Positions 1-7,753 of a stretch of DNA of 64,000 nucleotides are shown piece by piece (the first letter of the stretch is position 1; each line of letters begins with the position of its first letter). The DNA lies in contig NZ_JAXIVU010000013.1 in NCBI RefSeq assembly GCF_034259425.1, forward strand, positions 1-64,000, given 5' to 3'. The notes beneath the pieces were generated by a model that had not been told where the DNA came from, did no database searches, and worked only from the letters and a program-made list of their open reading frames with translations. This DNA is from Denitrificimonas halotolerans. Lineage in GTDB: Bacteria > Pseudomonadota > Gammaproteobacteria > Pseudomonadales > Pseudomonadaceae. The position numbers were made by a program, and so were the translations under genes.

Positions 1-110
1 TAAAAAGACAAAAATAACTCTATGAATTCACAGAGTAACTTGTGTTGCTGATAATCTTTTTGACTATCAATCATCGACACAAGCACCCACACGAATTGCT
101 TGATTCAAAT

Positions 111-122
111 TGTTAAAGAACG
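111..122 (-). promoter_or_regulatory. rRNA operon leader boxA antitermination site
   Basis: On the minus strand this reads CGTTCTTTAACA, close to the boxA consensus of bacterial rRNA leaders (TGCTCTTTAACA in E. coli). The bases from here to position 1 resemble the 16S leader of Pseudomonas, so the 16S rRNA gene should begin just beyond the left edge. The rRNA itself is not in the window. Confidence 0.8.
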
Positions 123-157
123 TTTCGTTGAAGCTACCTGCTTCAGCGAGGTGGCGT

Positions 158-185
158 ATTCTACACTCACCATTTAATCTGTCAA
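158..185 (-). promoter_or_regulatory. rRNA operon promoter, gene-proximal of three
   Basis: Minus strand: -35 TTGACA (180-185), 16-base spacer, -10 TAGAAT (158-163), then a GC-rich discriminator (ACGCCACC). This matches strong stringently controlled rRNA promoters. It is followed downstream by boxA at 111-122. Confidence 0.8.
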
Positions 186-263
186 GGTTTATTTTTAGGA
201 AATTTAACTTCCGCTCAACCCTTGATGCCACAGAGGTATTTAAGCCTCTTTGGCAGGCCGCTC

Positions 264-291
264 ATTCTACACTAGAACTTCAGCCTGTCAA
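264..291 (-). promoter_or_regulatory. rRNA operon promoter, middle of three
   Basis: Minus strand: -35 TTGACA (286-291), 16-base spacer, -10 TAGAAT (264-269), followed by GAGCGGCC. It has the same layout and the same TGTAGAAT core as its two neighbours, spaced about 107 bp apart. Confidence 0.8.
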
Positions 292-371
292 GTTTAATTT
301 TTAAGATTTTTCCTTAAGAATCAAACTCTTACGCTAAGCAGTTATTACTGTGTTTGCCTAACGAGGTGCGC

Positions 372-399
372 ATTCTACAGGTTTTTAAAAAGCTGTAAA
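372..399 (-). promoter_or_regulatory. rRNA operon promoter, distal of three
   Basis: Minus strand: -35 TTTACA (394-399), 16-base spacer, -10 TAGAAT (372-377), followed by GCGCACC. The -35 differs from consensus at one base. The sequence between promoters is AT-rich, as expected for UP elements. The 1-438 stretch holds no protein gene. Confidence 0.75.
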
Positions 400-438
400 G
401 CCCTTTAACTCAAAATGTTTCAAAATTATTAAAAGACA

Positions 439-861
439 TCAATATTGTGAACCACAACGCACTGGTAAACTCTCAACAATACGCTGTCCATCACTACCGT
501 ATAACCAAGCCCTTACCATCCAACCTTGTGCCACCCCTTGTATACGATAACGCTCACCTGCGACAAACTCTGGATAAACAATATCGATCAGACAACGCCG
601 TTGACTTTCACCAGTTCGACTACTTCCCCGATTATAAATTAAACGTACCTGAAGCTGGTGAGCACCTGGACTGACTTGAACATACCGTGCATCATCCACT
701 CTCCTGCCATCTAAACGTTGTGCTGATAATTGATGCCCAGCACGAGCTTGGATATCAATCCAAGCCATATTCGGATCATGCTCCGGTAAAGGAGCAGCAC
801 AAGCAAGACAAGTTACTACTAGCACAGCGACCCATGCGAACCGTAAAGACTTTACACTCAC
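439..861 (-). CDS. Small putative lipoprotein, function unknown
   Basis: A 140-residue protein. I chose the GTG at 861 because AGGAG lies 9 bases upstream; a longer ATG reading to 915 would run into the preceding gene. The N-terminus is a short basic stretch, a hydrophobic helix and a Cys-Leu-Ala-Cys motif followed by Ala-Ala-Pro, so it is probably an exported lipoprotein, though the lipobox is not ideal. The mature part is predicted to be beta-rich with two further cysteines near the C-terminus. It is the last gene of a minus-strand group after amiD and the SpmAB fusion, which suggests an envelope role. I do not recognise the family and assign no function. Confidence 0.6.
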   Translation of the reverse strand: MSVKSLRFAWVAVLVVTCLACAAPLPEHDPNMAWIDIQARAGHQLSAQRLDGRRVDDARYVQVSPGAHQLQVRLIYNRGSSRTGESQRRCLIDIVYPEFVAGERYRIQGVAQGWMVRAWLYGSDGQRIVESLPVRCGSQY

Positions 862-877
862 TTCAATCCACTCCTGA

Positions 878-2104
878 TCAGCCAAAGAACCAGTAACACA
901 CCCCAATTGCAGCAATCACACCAGCCAGCTCAGCTAATAGTGCACACCCCACCGCGTGCCGTGCCCGCTGAATACCTACAGCTCCAAAATAAACTGCGAG
1001 TACGTAAAAAGTAGTTTCAGTACTCCCTTGAATTGTTGCAGCAACTAAAGCAGGAAAACTATCCACCCCCTGACTTTGCATGGTTTCAATTAGCATCGCT
1101 CTGGCTGCACTACCTGAGAAAGGTTTAACCATCGCAGTCGGTAACGCATCAACAAAGCGTGAATCCCACTGAAACCACTCAATCAACCAGCGAATACCAT
1201 CTAACCCAAACTCTAAAGCACCAGAGGCACGTAACACACCAATAGCACACAACATAGCAATGAGGTAAGGAAGTAAATCTTTAGCGACTGCAACCCCCTC
1301 TTTAGCTCCCTCAATAAAGGTTTCATAAACAGGCACCTTACGCACCATACCTAATACTAAGAAGCACATAATGATGCTAAACAGCGTTAGATTTCCCAAT
1401 AATGAAGATAAGCTGGCCAGTGCAGTGGCACTTAACGTTGCAAGCAAGGCCATAAAACCTCCTAGCAATAAAGCGCATGGTACAAGGTAAGCTAGCACTA
1501 CAGGGTGCCAAATCTTCAAACGCTGAATAAAAGCAACAGATAATAACCCCACCAAACTAGACGCACTGGTTGCTAATAAGATAGGCAGAAACACTAAAGT
1601 GGGATCGATTGCTCCTTGCTGCGCACGGTACATAAAAATAGTCACAGGCAACAAAGTCAGGGAGGATGCATTTAAAACTAAAAATAAAATCTGCGCATTA
1701 CTAGCACTGCTAGTCGATGGGTTAAGTTCTTGCAAAGCGCGCATCGCTTTTAAGCCAATAGGTGTGGCAGCATTATCTAAACCCAATCCATTGGCCGCAA
1801 AGTTCAACGTAATTAACCCCAAGGCCGGATGACCTCGAGGCACTTCTGGCATCAGTTTGGAAAATAAAGGCCCCAACAACCTCGCTAACAAATCAACTAA
1901 ACCAGCTCTCTCTGCAATTTTCAAAAAACCCAACCATAGCGTAAGCGTACCAAAGAGTAACAGCATCACATCTACAGATAGTTTGGCCATACTGAATAAG
2001 CTTTCTACCATCGCAGCCCAAACATCAGGGTCTCCACCAAACCAACGCACAAGTCCAGCAATACTGGCAATAATAAAAAAACCGAGCCACAAACCATTTA
2101 ACAT
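878..2104 (-). CDS. SpmA-SpmB fusion, nucleoside-recognition (Gate) domain membrane protein
   Basis: A 408-residue polytopic membrane protein with two Gate (nucleoside recognition) domains, roughly residues 40-160 and 250-370, corresponding to SpmA and SpmB of spore formers fused end to end. The first half carries the conserved NFAANGLGLDNAATPIG stretch, and the second has a glycine/serine-rich pore-like segment (MVKPFSGSAARAM). In non-sporulating bacteria the role is not established; an envelope or transport function is usually suggested. The ATG has GAGGAG 8 bases upstream. It starts 17 bp after amiD and ends 16 bp before the lipoprotein start, so the three genes look like one operon. Confidence 0.85.
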   Translation of the reverse strand: MLNGLWLGFFIIASIAGLVRWFGGDPDVWAAMVESLFSMAKLSVDVMLLLFGTLTLWLGFLKIAERAGLVDLLARLLGPLFSKLMPEVPRGHPALGLITLNFAANGLGLDNAATPIGLKAMRALQELNPSTSSASNAQILFLVLNASSLTLLPVTIFMYRAQQGAIDPTLVFLPILLATSASSLVGLLSVAFIQRLKIWHPVVLAYLVPCALLLGGFMALLATLSATALASLSSLLGNLTLFSIIMCFLVLGMVRKVPVYETFIEGAKEGVAVAKDLLPYLIAMLCAIGVLRASGALEFGLDGIRWLIEWFQWDSRFVDALPTAMVKPFSGSAARAMLIETMQSQGVDSFPALVAATIQGSTETTFYVLAVYFGAVGIQRARHAVGCALLAELAGVIAAIGVCYWFFG

Positions 2105-2121
2105 GCAATTTGCTCCTCAGG

Positions 2122-2901
2122 TTAGCGATTAAACTGTGTGGATAATGCTAATAACATTGCAGCTGTTTGTGCGTCAGGCTCTCCATCATAACGCTGCGGC
2201 CTATATTTCATTTGAAAAGCGGCCAACACATTACGTGTTGCTTGATCAAGCTCGCCATGCTCAGGTACCGCATAACCTATCTTAGCGAGCTGTTGTTGGA
2301 ACCATTCCACAGAAGGCATTTGCTGACTAAACTCTGTTAGGTAAAAAGCTACAGCTTGCGGATTTGGCCAGTCAATCAACCCCTCATGAGCTAAGCGCTG
2401 CCATGGAAATAAGGGACCTGGGTCCACTTTACGTTGCGGCGCAATATCACTATGCCCAACTATACTTGCTGGGGTTAAGTTATGACGCTGCATAATATCT
2501 TTTAACAGCACGATTAATGTATCGATTTGTTGATCACTCCAAGTTTGCCAAACTTTTTCTCCATCAGGCCCAGTAATGTAACCGCGATTAACCATTTCAA
2601 TACCAATAGAGGTCGCATTCAGCCAAGTACGTCCACTCCACTGACTATCACCTGCATGCCACGCTCGACGGTTTTCATCCACTAAGCGATAGACTGTAGC
2701 TGGCTGCTCAGCAATTAAATAGTGACTACTGACCTGATCACCTGTTAATAACTGCAGAGAACGAGGTAAATCACTTGCCGTATAATGCAATACAATAAAT
2801 TGCACACGACTATCATGCCCTTCCGACTGATAGCTATCATCAATTTTCAGTCCAGAACAGCCTGACAACATCAGTAAAAATATTAATGCTAGGTATTTCA
2901 T
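2122..2901 (-). CDS. amiD: N-acetylmuramoyl-L-alanine amidase AmiD, outer-membrane lipoprotein
   Basis: A 259-residue zinc amidase that cleaves the MurNAc-L-Ala bond of peptidoglycan fragments. The signal peptide ends in the lipobox LSGC (Cys15). The amidase_2 domain has the expected metal ligands His39, His150 and Asp160 and the glutamate of IGIE (102). Residues about 185-255 are a peptidoglycan-binding domain. This layout (lipoprotein, amidase, C-terminal PGB) matches E. coli AmiD rather than cytoplasmic AmpD, which is encoded separately at 30.2 kb. It heads the operon with the SpmAB fusion and a lipoprotein. Confidence 0.9.
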   Translation of the reverse strand: MKYLALIFLLMLSGCSGLKIDDSYQSEGHDSRVQFIVLHYTASDLPRSLQLLTGDQVSSHYLIAEQPATVYRLVDENRRAWHAGDSQWSGRTWLNATSIGIEMVNRGYITGPDGEKVWQTWSDQQIDTLIVLLKDIMQRHNLTPASIVGHSDIAPQRKVDPGPLFPWQRLAHEGLIDWPNPQAVAFYLTEFSQQMPSVEWFQQQLAKIGYAVPEHGELDQATRNVLAAFQMKYRPQRYDGEPDAQTAAMLLALSTQFNR

Positions 2902-3040
2902 ACCCTTCCTAAATTAAGTAAAGAAACTCAAGGTTTTATGCAGTACATTTTTGGATACATGATTACATGACACCTTTGCGTACAATGCACTTTAAATGAT
3001 CGGGTTTCTAAGAACACGTTACTGCACACAGTTTTGCACA

Positions 3041-3700
3041 TTGACATCCTCCCCGACCTAAAGGACGGGGATTCCTACTGCTAGACGACTATGCCCAGCC
3101 GCGAGAATGTTACGTGCCGCGTTGATATCGCGATCGTGAGCGACACCACACCCACTGCACGTCCATTCTCTTATTCCAAGCCCTGCGATACCTTTCAACC
3201 TCGATTCAAGCAAATTACCACAAACCGAACCAAGTGGGGTGGTGTATGCCTCGTTAACTTCCTTAAAAACAATGCCTGCGCGAGCGCATTTATAATCTAG
3301 CATTATTTTTAATTACCTCTAACTAACACCCAATACTGACTTAGCCATCTTGGTTTTAACGAACTTTGAGCTACTCACATTACCCATATAGATTTCACCG
3401 CAGCGGTTGACCAAGGTGCGGCTGAACTTGTGCAGCGCCTATTTGCTACAACTAACAATCTGAGCGTGAATGCTTTTTACTTGGGTTTTATTTCTAGCCC
3501 GCTGCGTTATAGCCTGCTTCTCTTCAAGGAGATAATAAAAGTGTCCAGCTTGGAGCCCTCATATCCGTTAAGCCTAGATTAATACCGATACGTTCTTGAC
3601 CTCTGGTATCCCAGCTTCAACATCAACCACTACCATTTTGGTAGACCTGTCTATTTTCCCACTGCGCTGCAGCCGTATTAACCGGAACCCTGCCCTAGGA
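3041..3700 (-). mobile_element. IS605-type TnpB element, copy A, decayed
   Basis: The right end is intact on the minus strand: a CCCCGTCCTTTAGGTCGGGG-type hairpin followed by GGATGTCAA ending at 3041. Homology to the intact copy at 53.8 kb continues to about 3690, then stops without the usual left end. It is the most diverged of the larger copies. Confidence 0.8.
3058..3690 (-). pseudogene. TnpB remnant (copy A)
   Basis: The open part (3058-3303) encodes the C-terminal quarter of TnpB: the alanine/tyrosine segment, part of the zinc finger (the first pair reads SVCGN, having lost one Cys) and the RuvC-III motif DRDINAAR. Beyond 3303 the central part is recognisable only through several frameshifts and substitutions, up to the region matching residues 105-118 of the intact protein. 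The N-terminal 100 residues and the left end are missing. It cannot encode a working nuclease. Confidence 0.8.
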
Positions 3701-3751
3701 ATAACAACTTTAATCACGCTTTTTACCTACACCTAGATGTTCCTTTAGGCA

Positions 3752-3994
3752 TTGCTATGGGTATATTTCTTGCTCTGTCTTTATAGTTGCACACTGATAC
3801 ACAACAGCTTGGTTAGCCTAGGGGTCGCTCATTTTTCCATTGGGCGGATTATCCAATTTATTGACCATTATTTTGAAGAGCGTCAACCTGCTTTTATCGA
3901 TGATATGATGGGGGTTGCGATTGGTCCTCTATTTATTGCCGTCGAACTGGCTTTTCTTTGCGGCTTATGTAAAGCCCTCAGAACAGATATTTAA
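3752..3994 (+). CDS. Hypothetical small membrane protein, doubtful
   Basis: An 80-residue reading frame from a TTG start, with hydrophobic segments at about residues 2-25 and 53-75 and an acidic centre. No clear ribosome-binding site precedes it, and the copy A remnant lies directly upstream, so it may be the 3' part of a longer gene whose beginning was lost. It is followed 92 bp later by the TM2-domain gene on the same strand. I do not recognise the family. The 3700-4086 stretch holds nothing else that I can support. Confidence 0.3.
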   Translation: MLWVYFLLCLYSCTLIHNSLVSLGVAHFSIGRIIQFIDHYFEERQPAFIDDMMGVAIGPLFIAVELAFLCGLCKALRTDI

Positions 3995-4086
3995 GCTCAG
4001 CTTAATCAGCAAACCAATGAATACAAGGCAACCTTTTCAATTTAAATAAGTCATATCTGCTACAGCACATCTGTAAGGACAGCTTT

Positions 4087-4497
4087 ATGCAATACAATAG
4101 CGATAGCCACACACCCGTGATGGGATACTTACTTTGGATTTTTGGTTTTTTAGGCTCCCACCGCTTTTATTATGGTAAACCCATAACAGGAACCATTTGG
4201 TTTTTCACCTTAGGGTTATTCTTTATCGGTTGGATTATTGACTTGTTTTTAATACCTAGCATGGATCGTGCAGCTAATATGCGCTATACCACAGGGCGCA
4301 TTGATTACAATGTTGCTTGGATATTACTCACATTTCTAGGCGTATTTGGCATACACCGTATGTATCAACGCAAATGGATTACAGGCATCTTATATTTACT
4401 AACAGGCGGTTTTTTTCTACTTGGCGTGCTTTATGATTTCTGGACTATGAATCAGCAAATATCAACACGCAATCAAATTTTCCATTCATCCTTTTGA
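4087..4497 (+). CDS. Tandem TM2-domain membrane protein
   Basis: A 136-residue inner-membrane protein made of two TM2 units. The first (residues about 12-60) has GFLGSHRFYYGK followed by two helices, and the second (about 78-122) has GVFGIHRMYQRK followed by two helices. The GxHR/Y motif between helices is the TM2 signature; the cellular role is unknown. The stop codon TGA (4495-4497) lies inside the right end of IS copy B, which begins at 4494. Without the IS the frame would read TTA TAA, so the insertion changed only the last residue (Leu to Phe) and the stop. Confidence 0.8.
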   Translation: MQYNSDSHTPVMGYLLWIFGFLGSHRFYYGKPITGTIWFFTLGLFFIGWIIDLFLIPSMDRAANMRYTTGRIDYNVAWILLTFLGVFGIHRMYQRKWITGILYLLTGGFFLLGVLYDFWTMNQQISTRNQIFHSSF

Positions 4498-5698
4498 CAT
4501 CCTCCCCACCCTAAAGGACGGGAATTCCTACTGCTAGACGGCCATGCCCGGCTGCGAGAATGTTCCGTGCCGCATTAACATCGCAATCGTGGGTGACATC
4601 ACACCCACTGCACGTCCATTCTCTTATTCCAAGTCCTGCGATGCCTTTCGACCTCGATTCGGGCAAACTGCCGCAACTCGAACAGGTTTGGGTGGTGTAT
4701 GCCTCGTCAATTTCCTTAAAAACAATGCCTGCGTGAGCGCATTTATAGTCCAGCATTGTTTTTAATTGACCCCAGCCAGCGTCCAGCACTGACTTGGCCA
4801 TCGTGGTTTTAACGAGCTTTAAACTACTGACGTTGCCCACATAGATTTCACCACAGCGGTTGACCAGCTCGCGGCTAAATTTGTGCAATGCGTCTTTTCT
4901 ACGGTTAGCAATTTTCGCGTGAATGGTTTTGACTTGGGTTTTATTTCTGGCTCGTTGCGCTATGGCTAATTTTTCCTCAAGGCCACGATAGAAGCGACCC
5001 GCTTCCAGTTTTATGCCATCCGAGCAGGTGGCAGTGTCGGTCAAACCCAGGTCAATACCGATACGGTCTTGGCCTTTGCTTGGTTCGACCTCCATATCAA
5101 CCACAACATTGAAGTACTAGCGGCCACGGGCATCTTCATTGAAACTGGCCGAGCGGAATTTATATTGGCTCAAACCGTAGCTATCCCAGACCTTAAAATA
5201 GTGGCCGCTATGATAGATCTACCCGTTTTTCCATTGTGCCGCACCCGTATTGACGGGTATCCAGCCCAGTGAGCGGCATACACCGCCTGCTGATTTGTGC
5301 CAGTTCAGCCGCACCTTCTTAAACTGCTTGCGGCGTGTGACATACTCACCTGCAACGCACTGCAAGGTTTGGCTGTGCAGCACAAGCTCTTTACCTGCGC
5401 CCTTAGTGTAGGGATGCGTATCAAAAGCAGACAAAAACACACCTCGCTCTTTAATCGAGCGTTGACTTAATTCATTAACAAAGTTCCAGACGAAATTGAC
5501 GCTGCGAGCCATGCGGTTTAGCAAGGGCACATGCCTATCTTGTACTCGAACTTTTAATGTTTTGGTGTACTTCATCATACTGTATACAATACCAGTTCAA
5601 CCTATACTGCAAAGACTTTAGCAAGCTGTTAAGGGGCTGCTTACGCAGCCCTCGCTATCCATCCCCGCACTAAAAGCACAAGGTCTTACGCGATTTTG
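4494..5698 (-). mobile_element. IS605-type TnpB element, copy B
   Basis: A 1205-bp element with both ends. The right end GTCAA lies at 4494-4498 (minus strand) after the GC-rich hairpin. The left end starts CAAAATCGCG at 5698 and abuts the target TTAT (ATAA at 5699-5702 on the plus strand). There is no tnpA gene. It lies between the TM2 gene and the glmU terminator. Confidence 0.88.
4511..5578 (-). pseudogene. tnpB interrupted by two in-frame amber codons (copy B)
   Basis: Full-length TnpB frame of about 355 codons, closely similar to the intact copy, with no frameshift but two TAG stops. One at 5219-5221 replaces Gln119 and one at 5117-5119 replaces the Trp of the GRWYF motif. Upstream it encodes a 119-residue N-terminal fragment; downstream an ATG permits a 197-residue fragment with RuvC motifs and zinc finger. 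Both changes can arise by a single transition. The C-terminus retains HDCDVNAA at RuvC-III. Without suppression it cannot make full-length protein. Confidence 0.85.
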
Positions 5699-5715
5699 AT
5701 AATCTTTATCACAAT

Positions 5716-5754
5716 AAAAAGCTGCTTAATCATCCAAGTATTAAGCAGCTTTTT
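5716..5754 (-). terminator. Rho-independent terminator after glmU
   Basis: A 15-bp perfect stem (AAAAAGCTGCTTAAT with its complement) around a 9-base loop and flanked by A/T runs, so it can act in both directions. It lies 28 bp past the glmU stop. Confidence 0.85.
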
Positions 5755-5781
5755 TATTAATGTGCTGTAAATGCTAAATAT

Positions 5782-7140
5782 TTAGCGCTTGGTTGGACGA
5801 GGCCAGTTTTCTAAGTTACGTTGGCGTCCACGCCCCACCGCTAGAGCTTGTGCAGGAACATCTGCGGTAATTGTCGAACCTGCTCCAGTTGTTGAACCAT
5901 CACCTAAGTTTAAGGGTGCAACCAAAGAACTGTTCGAGCCAATAAAGACATCTTCACCCATTACAGTTTTAAACTTATTAGCACCATCGTAGTTACAAGT
6001 AATAGTACCTGCACCAATATTAGTACGCGCTCCAATTTCACTGTCACCTAGATAGCTTAAATGTCCAGCTTTAGCACCTTCACCTAGATGAGTATTTTTC
6101 AACTCAACAAAGTTTCCCACATGAGCATTAGCAGCTAGCACAGTCCCTGGGCGTAAGCGTGCAAAAGGACCACAATCTGCTCCCTCACCAACTTCAGCAC
6201 CTTCAAGGTGACTATTGGCTTTAACCACTGCACCACTGCGTAAAATAGAGTCTTTAATCACACAGTTAGGACCAATAGAGACATTATCTGCGATTTCAAC
6301 CTTACCCTCTAAGATCACATTAATATCAATAAAAACATCACGTCCTACTGTCACTTCACCTCGCAGATCAAAACGAGAGGGATCAAGTAAAGTAACACCC
6401 TGTGCCATTAGAGTCTCAGCAGCGCGTTTTTGATAGTGTCGCTCTAATTCAGAAAGTTGCAAACGGTCATTAGCACCTTGTACTTCCATCGTATCGTTGG
6501 CAGTCTCAGTTGCTACCATGAAACCTTCTTCTACTGCCATGGCAATAATATCTGTTAAGTAATATTCACCTTGCGCATTACTATTAGACAAGCGACCTAA
6601 CCAATCAGCCATACGCTCACGTGGAGCAGCTAATATACCAGTATTACCTTCTCGGACTTTTAGCTGTTCAGGGTTGGCATCTTTGTGCTCAACAATGGCT
6701 TGCACTGCGCCTGTTTCATTACGCATAATGCGGCCATAACCAGCAGGATTATCTAGATGAACCGTTAATAGTGCCATACTGTTAGCACTCAGCTGAGTCA
6801 GCAAGCTTTCTAAAGTACTTGCCTCAATCAGTGGCACATCACCATATAGCACCAAGGTGTTTTCTGCTTTAAGGTTAGGTAGTGCCTGTGCCACAGCATG
6901 TCCCGTGCCCAACTGTTCGCTTTGCACTACAAAACTGACATCATCGTCAGATAATTGCTCACGCACAGTTTCTGCACCATGACCAATAACCACCTGAATG
7001 CTCTGTGGTTTTAACTTGCGCGCAGTATCTACAACGTGTGCCAGCATGGATTTTCCAGCAATGGGGTGCAATACTTTCGGTAAGGCCGAACGCATTCGCG
7101 TACCTTGGCCAGCAGCGAGAATAACAATATCCAACGACAT
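5782..7140 (-). CDS. glmU: Bifunctional N-acetylglucosamine-1-phosphate uridyltransferase / glucosamine-1-phosphate acetyltransferase
   Basis: A 452-residue cytoplasmic enzyme making UDP-GlcNAc for peptidoglycan and lipopolysaccharide. The N-terminal pyrophosphorylase domain shows the nucleotide-binding LAAGQGTRMRS motif (residues 7-17) and PKVLHP. The C-terminal left-handed beta-helix has hexapeptide repeats and the acetyltransferase stretch NTHLGEGAKAGHLSYLGD. Length is normal for the family. It follows the atp operon on the same strand, as in Pseudomonas, but a terminator at 7195-7226 separates them, so it probably has its own promoter within 7141-7194. Confidence 0.97.
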   Translation of the reverse strand: MSLDIVILAAGQGTRMRSALPKVLHPIAGKSMLAHVVDTARKLKPQSIQVVIGHGAETVREQLSDDDVSFVVQSEQLGTGHAVAQALPNLKAENTLVLYGDVPLIEASTLESLLTQLSANSMALLTVHLDNPAGYGRIMRNETGAVQAIVEHKDANPEQLKVREGNTGILAAPRERMADWLGRLSNSNAQGEYYLTDIIAMAVEEGFMVATETANDTMEVQGANDRLQLSELERHYQKRAAETLMAQGVTLLDPSRFDLRGEVTVGRDVFIDINVILEGKVEIADNVSIGPNCVIKDSILRSGAVVKANSHLEGAEVGEGADCGPFARLRPGTVLAANAHVGNFVELKNTHLGEGAKAGHLSYLGDSEIGARTNIGAGTITCNYDGANKFKTVMGEDVFIGSNSSLVAPLNLGDGSTTGAGSTITADVPAQALAVGRGRQRNLENWPRPTKR

Positions 7141-7194
7141 GCAATTAATCCTAAGTGAAGTATGTAAGTGCTTAATGTATTAAAAATAAGCAAT

Positions 7195-7226
7195 AAAAAA
7201 GGGTAACCTTAGGCTACCCTTTTTTA
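7195..7226 (-). terminator. Terminator of the atp operon
   Basis: AAAAAAGGGTA-CC stem with one mismatch against GG-TACCCTTTTTT and a three-base loop, between atpC and glmU. On the minus strand the stem is followed by a T run. Confidence 0.85.
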
Positions 7227-7250
7227 TTGTCGCGATGAAGCATGATTTGC

Positions 7251-7676
7251 TTATCGACGAATATTTTTGCGCAGCTCAGAAATCGTACGTAACTGTGCTG
7301 CCGCTTCAGCTAAGCGGGCTGCAGCAGATGCGTAATCAAAATCAGCACTGCTCTGCTGAATTGCTTGCTCAGCAGCTTTTTTCGCTTCTAGCGCAGCAGC
7401 TTCATCAAGATCCTTAGCACGGATAGCCGTATCTGCTAATACCTTAACTGACTTTGGTTGTACTTCGATAAAGCCACCAGAGATGTAATACACCTCTTCG
7501 CTACCACCCTGCTTAATCACCCGGACAGGGCCCGGCTTGATTGTAGAAATCAAGGGAGTGTGGCCAGGTAAAATACCCAAATCACCCATGTGACCATGAG
7601 CAATGACCATTTCGACCAAACCGGAGAACAACTCTTCTTCTGCACTAACAATGTCACACTGGACTGTTATGGCCAT
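7251..7676 (-). CDS. atpC: ATP synthase F1 epsilon subunit
   Basis: A 141-residue subunit of the central stalk that couples rotation and inhibits ATP hydrolysis. The start is the ATG at 7676 (MAITVQCDIVSAEEELF), preceded by GAGG; an upstream ATG at 7718 would add 14 unrelated residues. The N-terminal beta-sandwich has the family motif GDLGILPGHTPL, and the C-terminal helical hairpin is Ala/Glu/Arg-rich. It is the last gene of the atpIBEFHAGDC operon. Confidence 0.96.
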   Translation of the reverse strand: MAITVQCDIVSAEEELFSGLVEMVIAHGHMGDLGILPGHTPLISTIKPGPVRVIKQGGSEEVYYISGGFIEVQPKSVKVLADTAIRAKDLDEAAALEAKKAAEQAIQQSSADFDYASAAARLAEAAAQLRTISELRKNIRR

Positions 7677-7753
7677 ATAGATCGCCTCAGTTTTTTGGCT
7701 GCACGGATGCCAAAGCATCCGTCGCCATATTGCTCACCAAAAAGGTTTGCAAA

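Noticed and set aside
1..110. A tRNA or 16S gene at the left edge
   Set aside because: The sequence matches an rRNA leader only; no mature 16S start and no tRNA cloverleaf is visible.
3058..3303. An independent 81-residue zinc-finger protein
   Set aside because: It is the C-terminal part of TnpB, adjoining the element's right end and lacking one zinc ligand.
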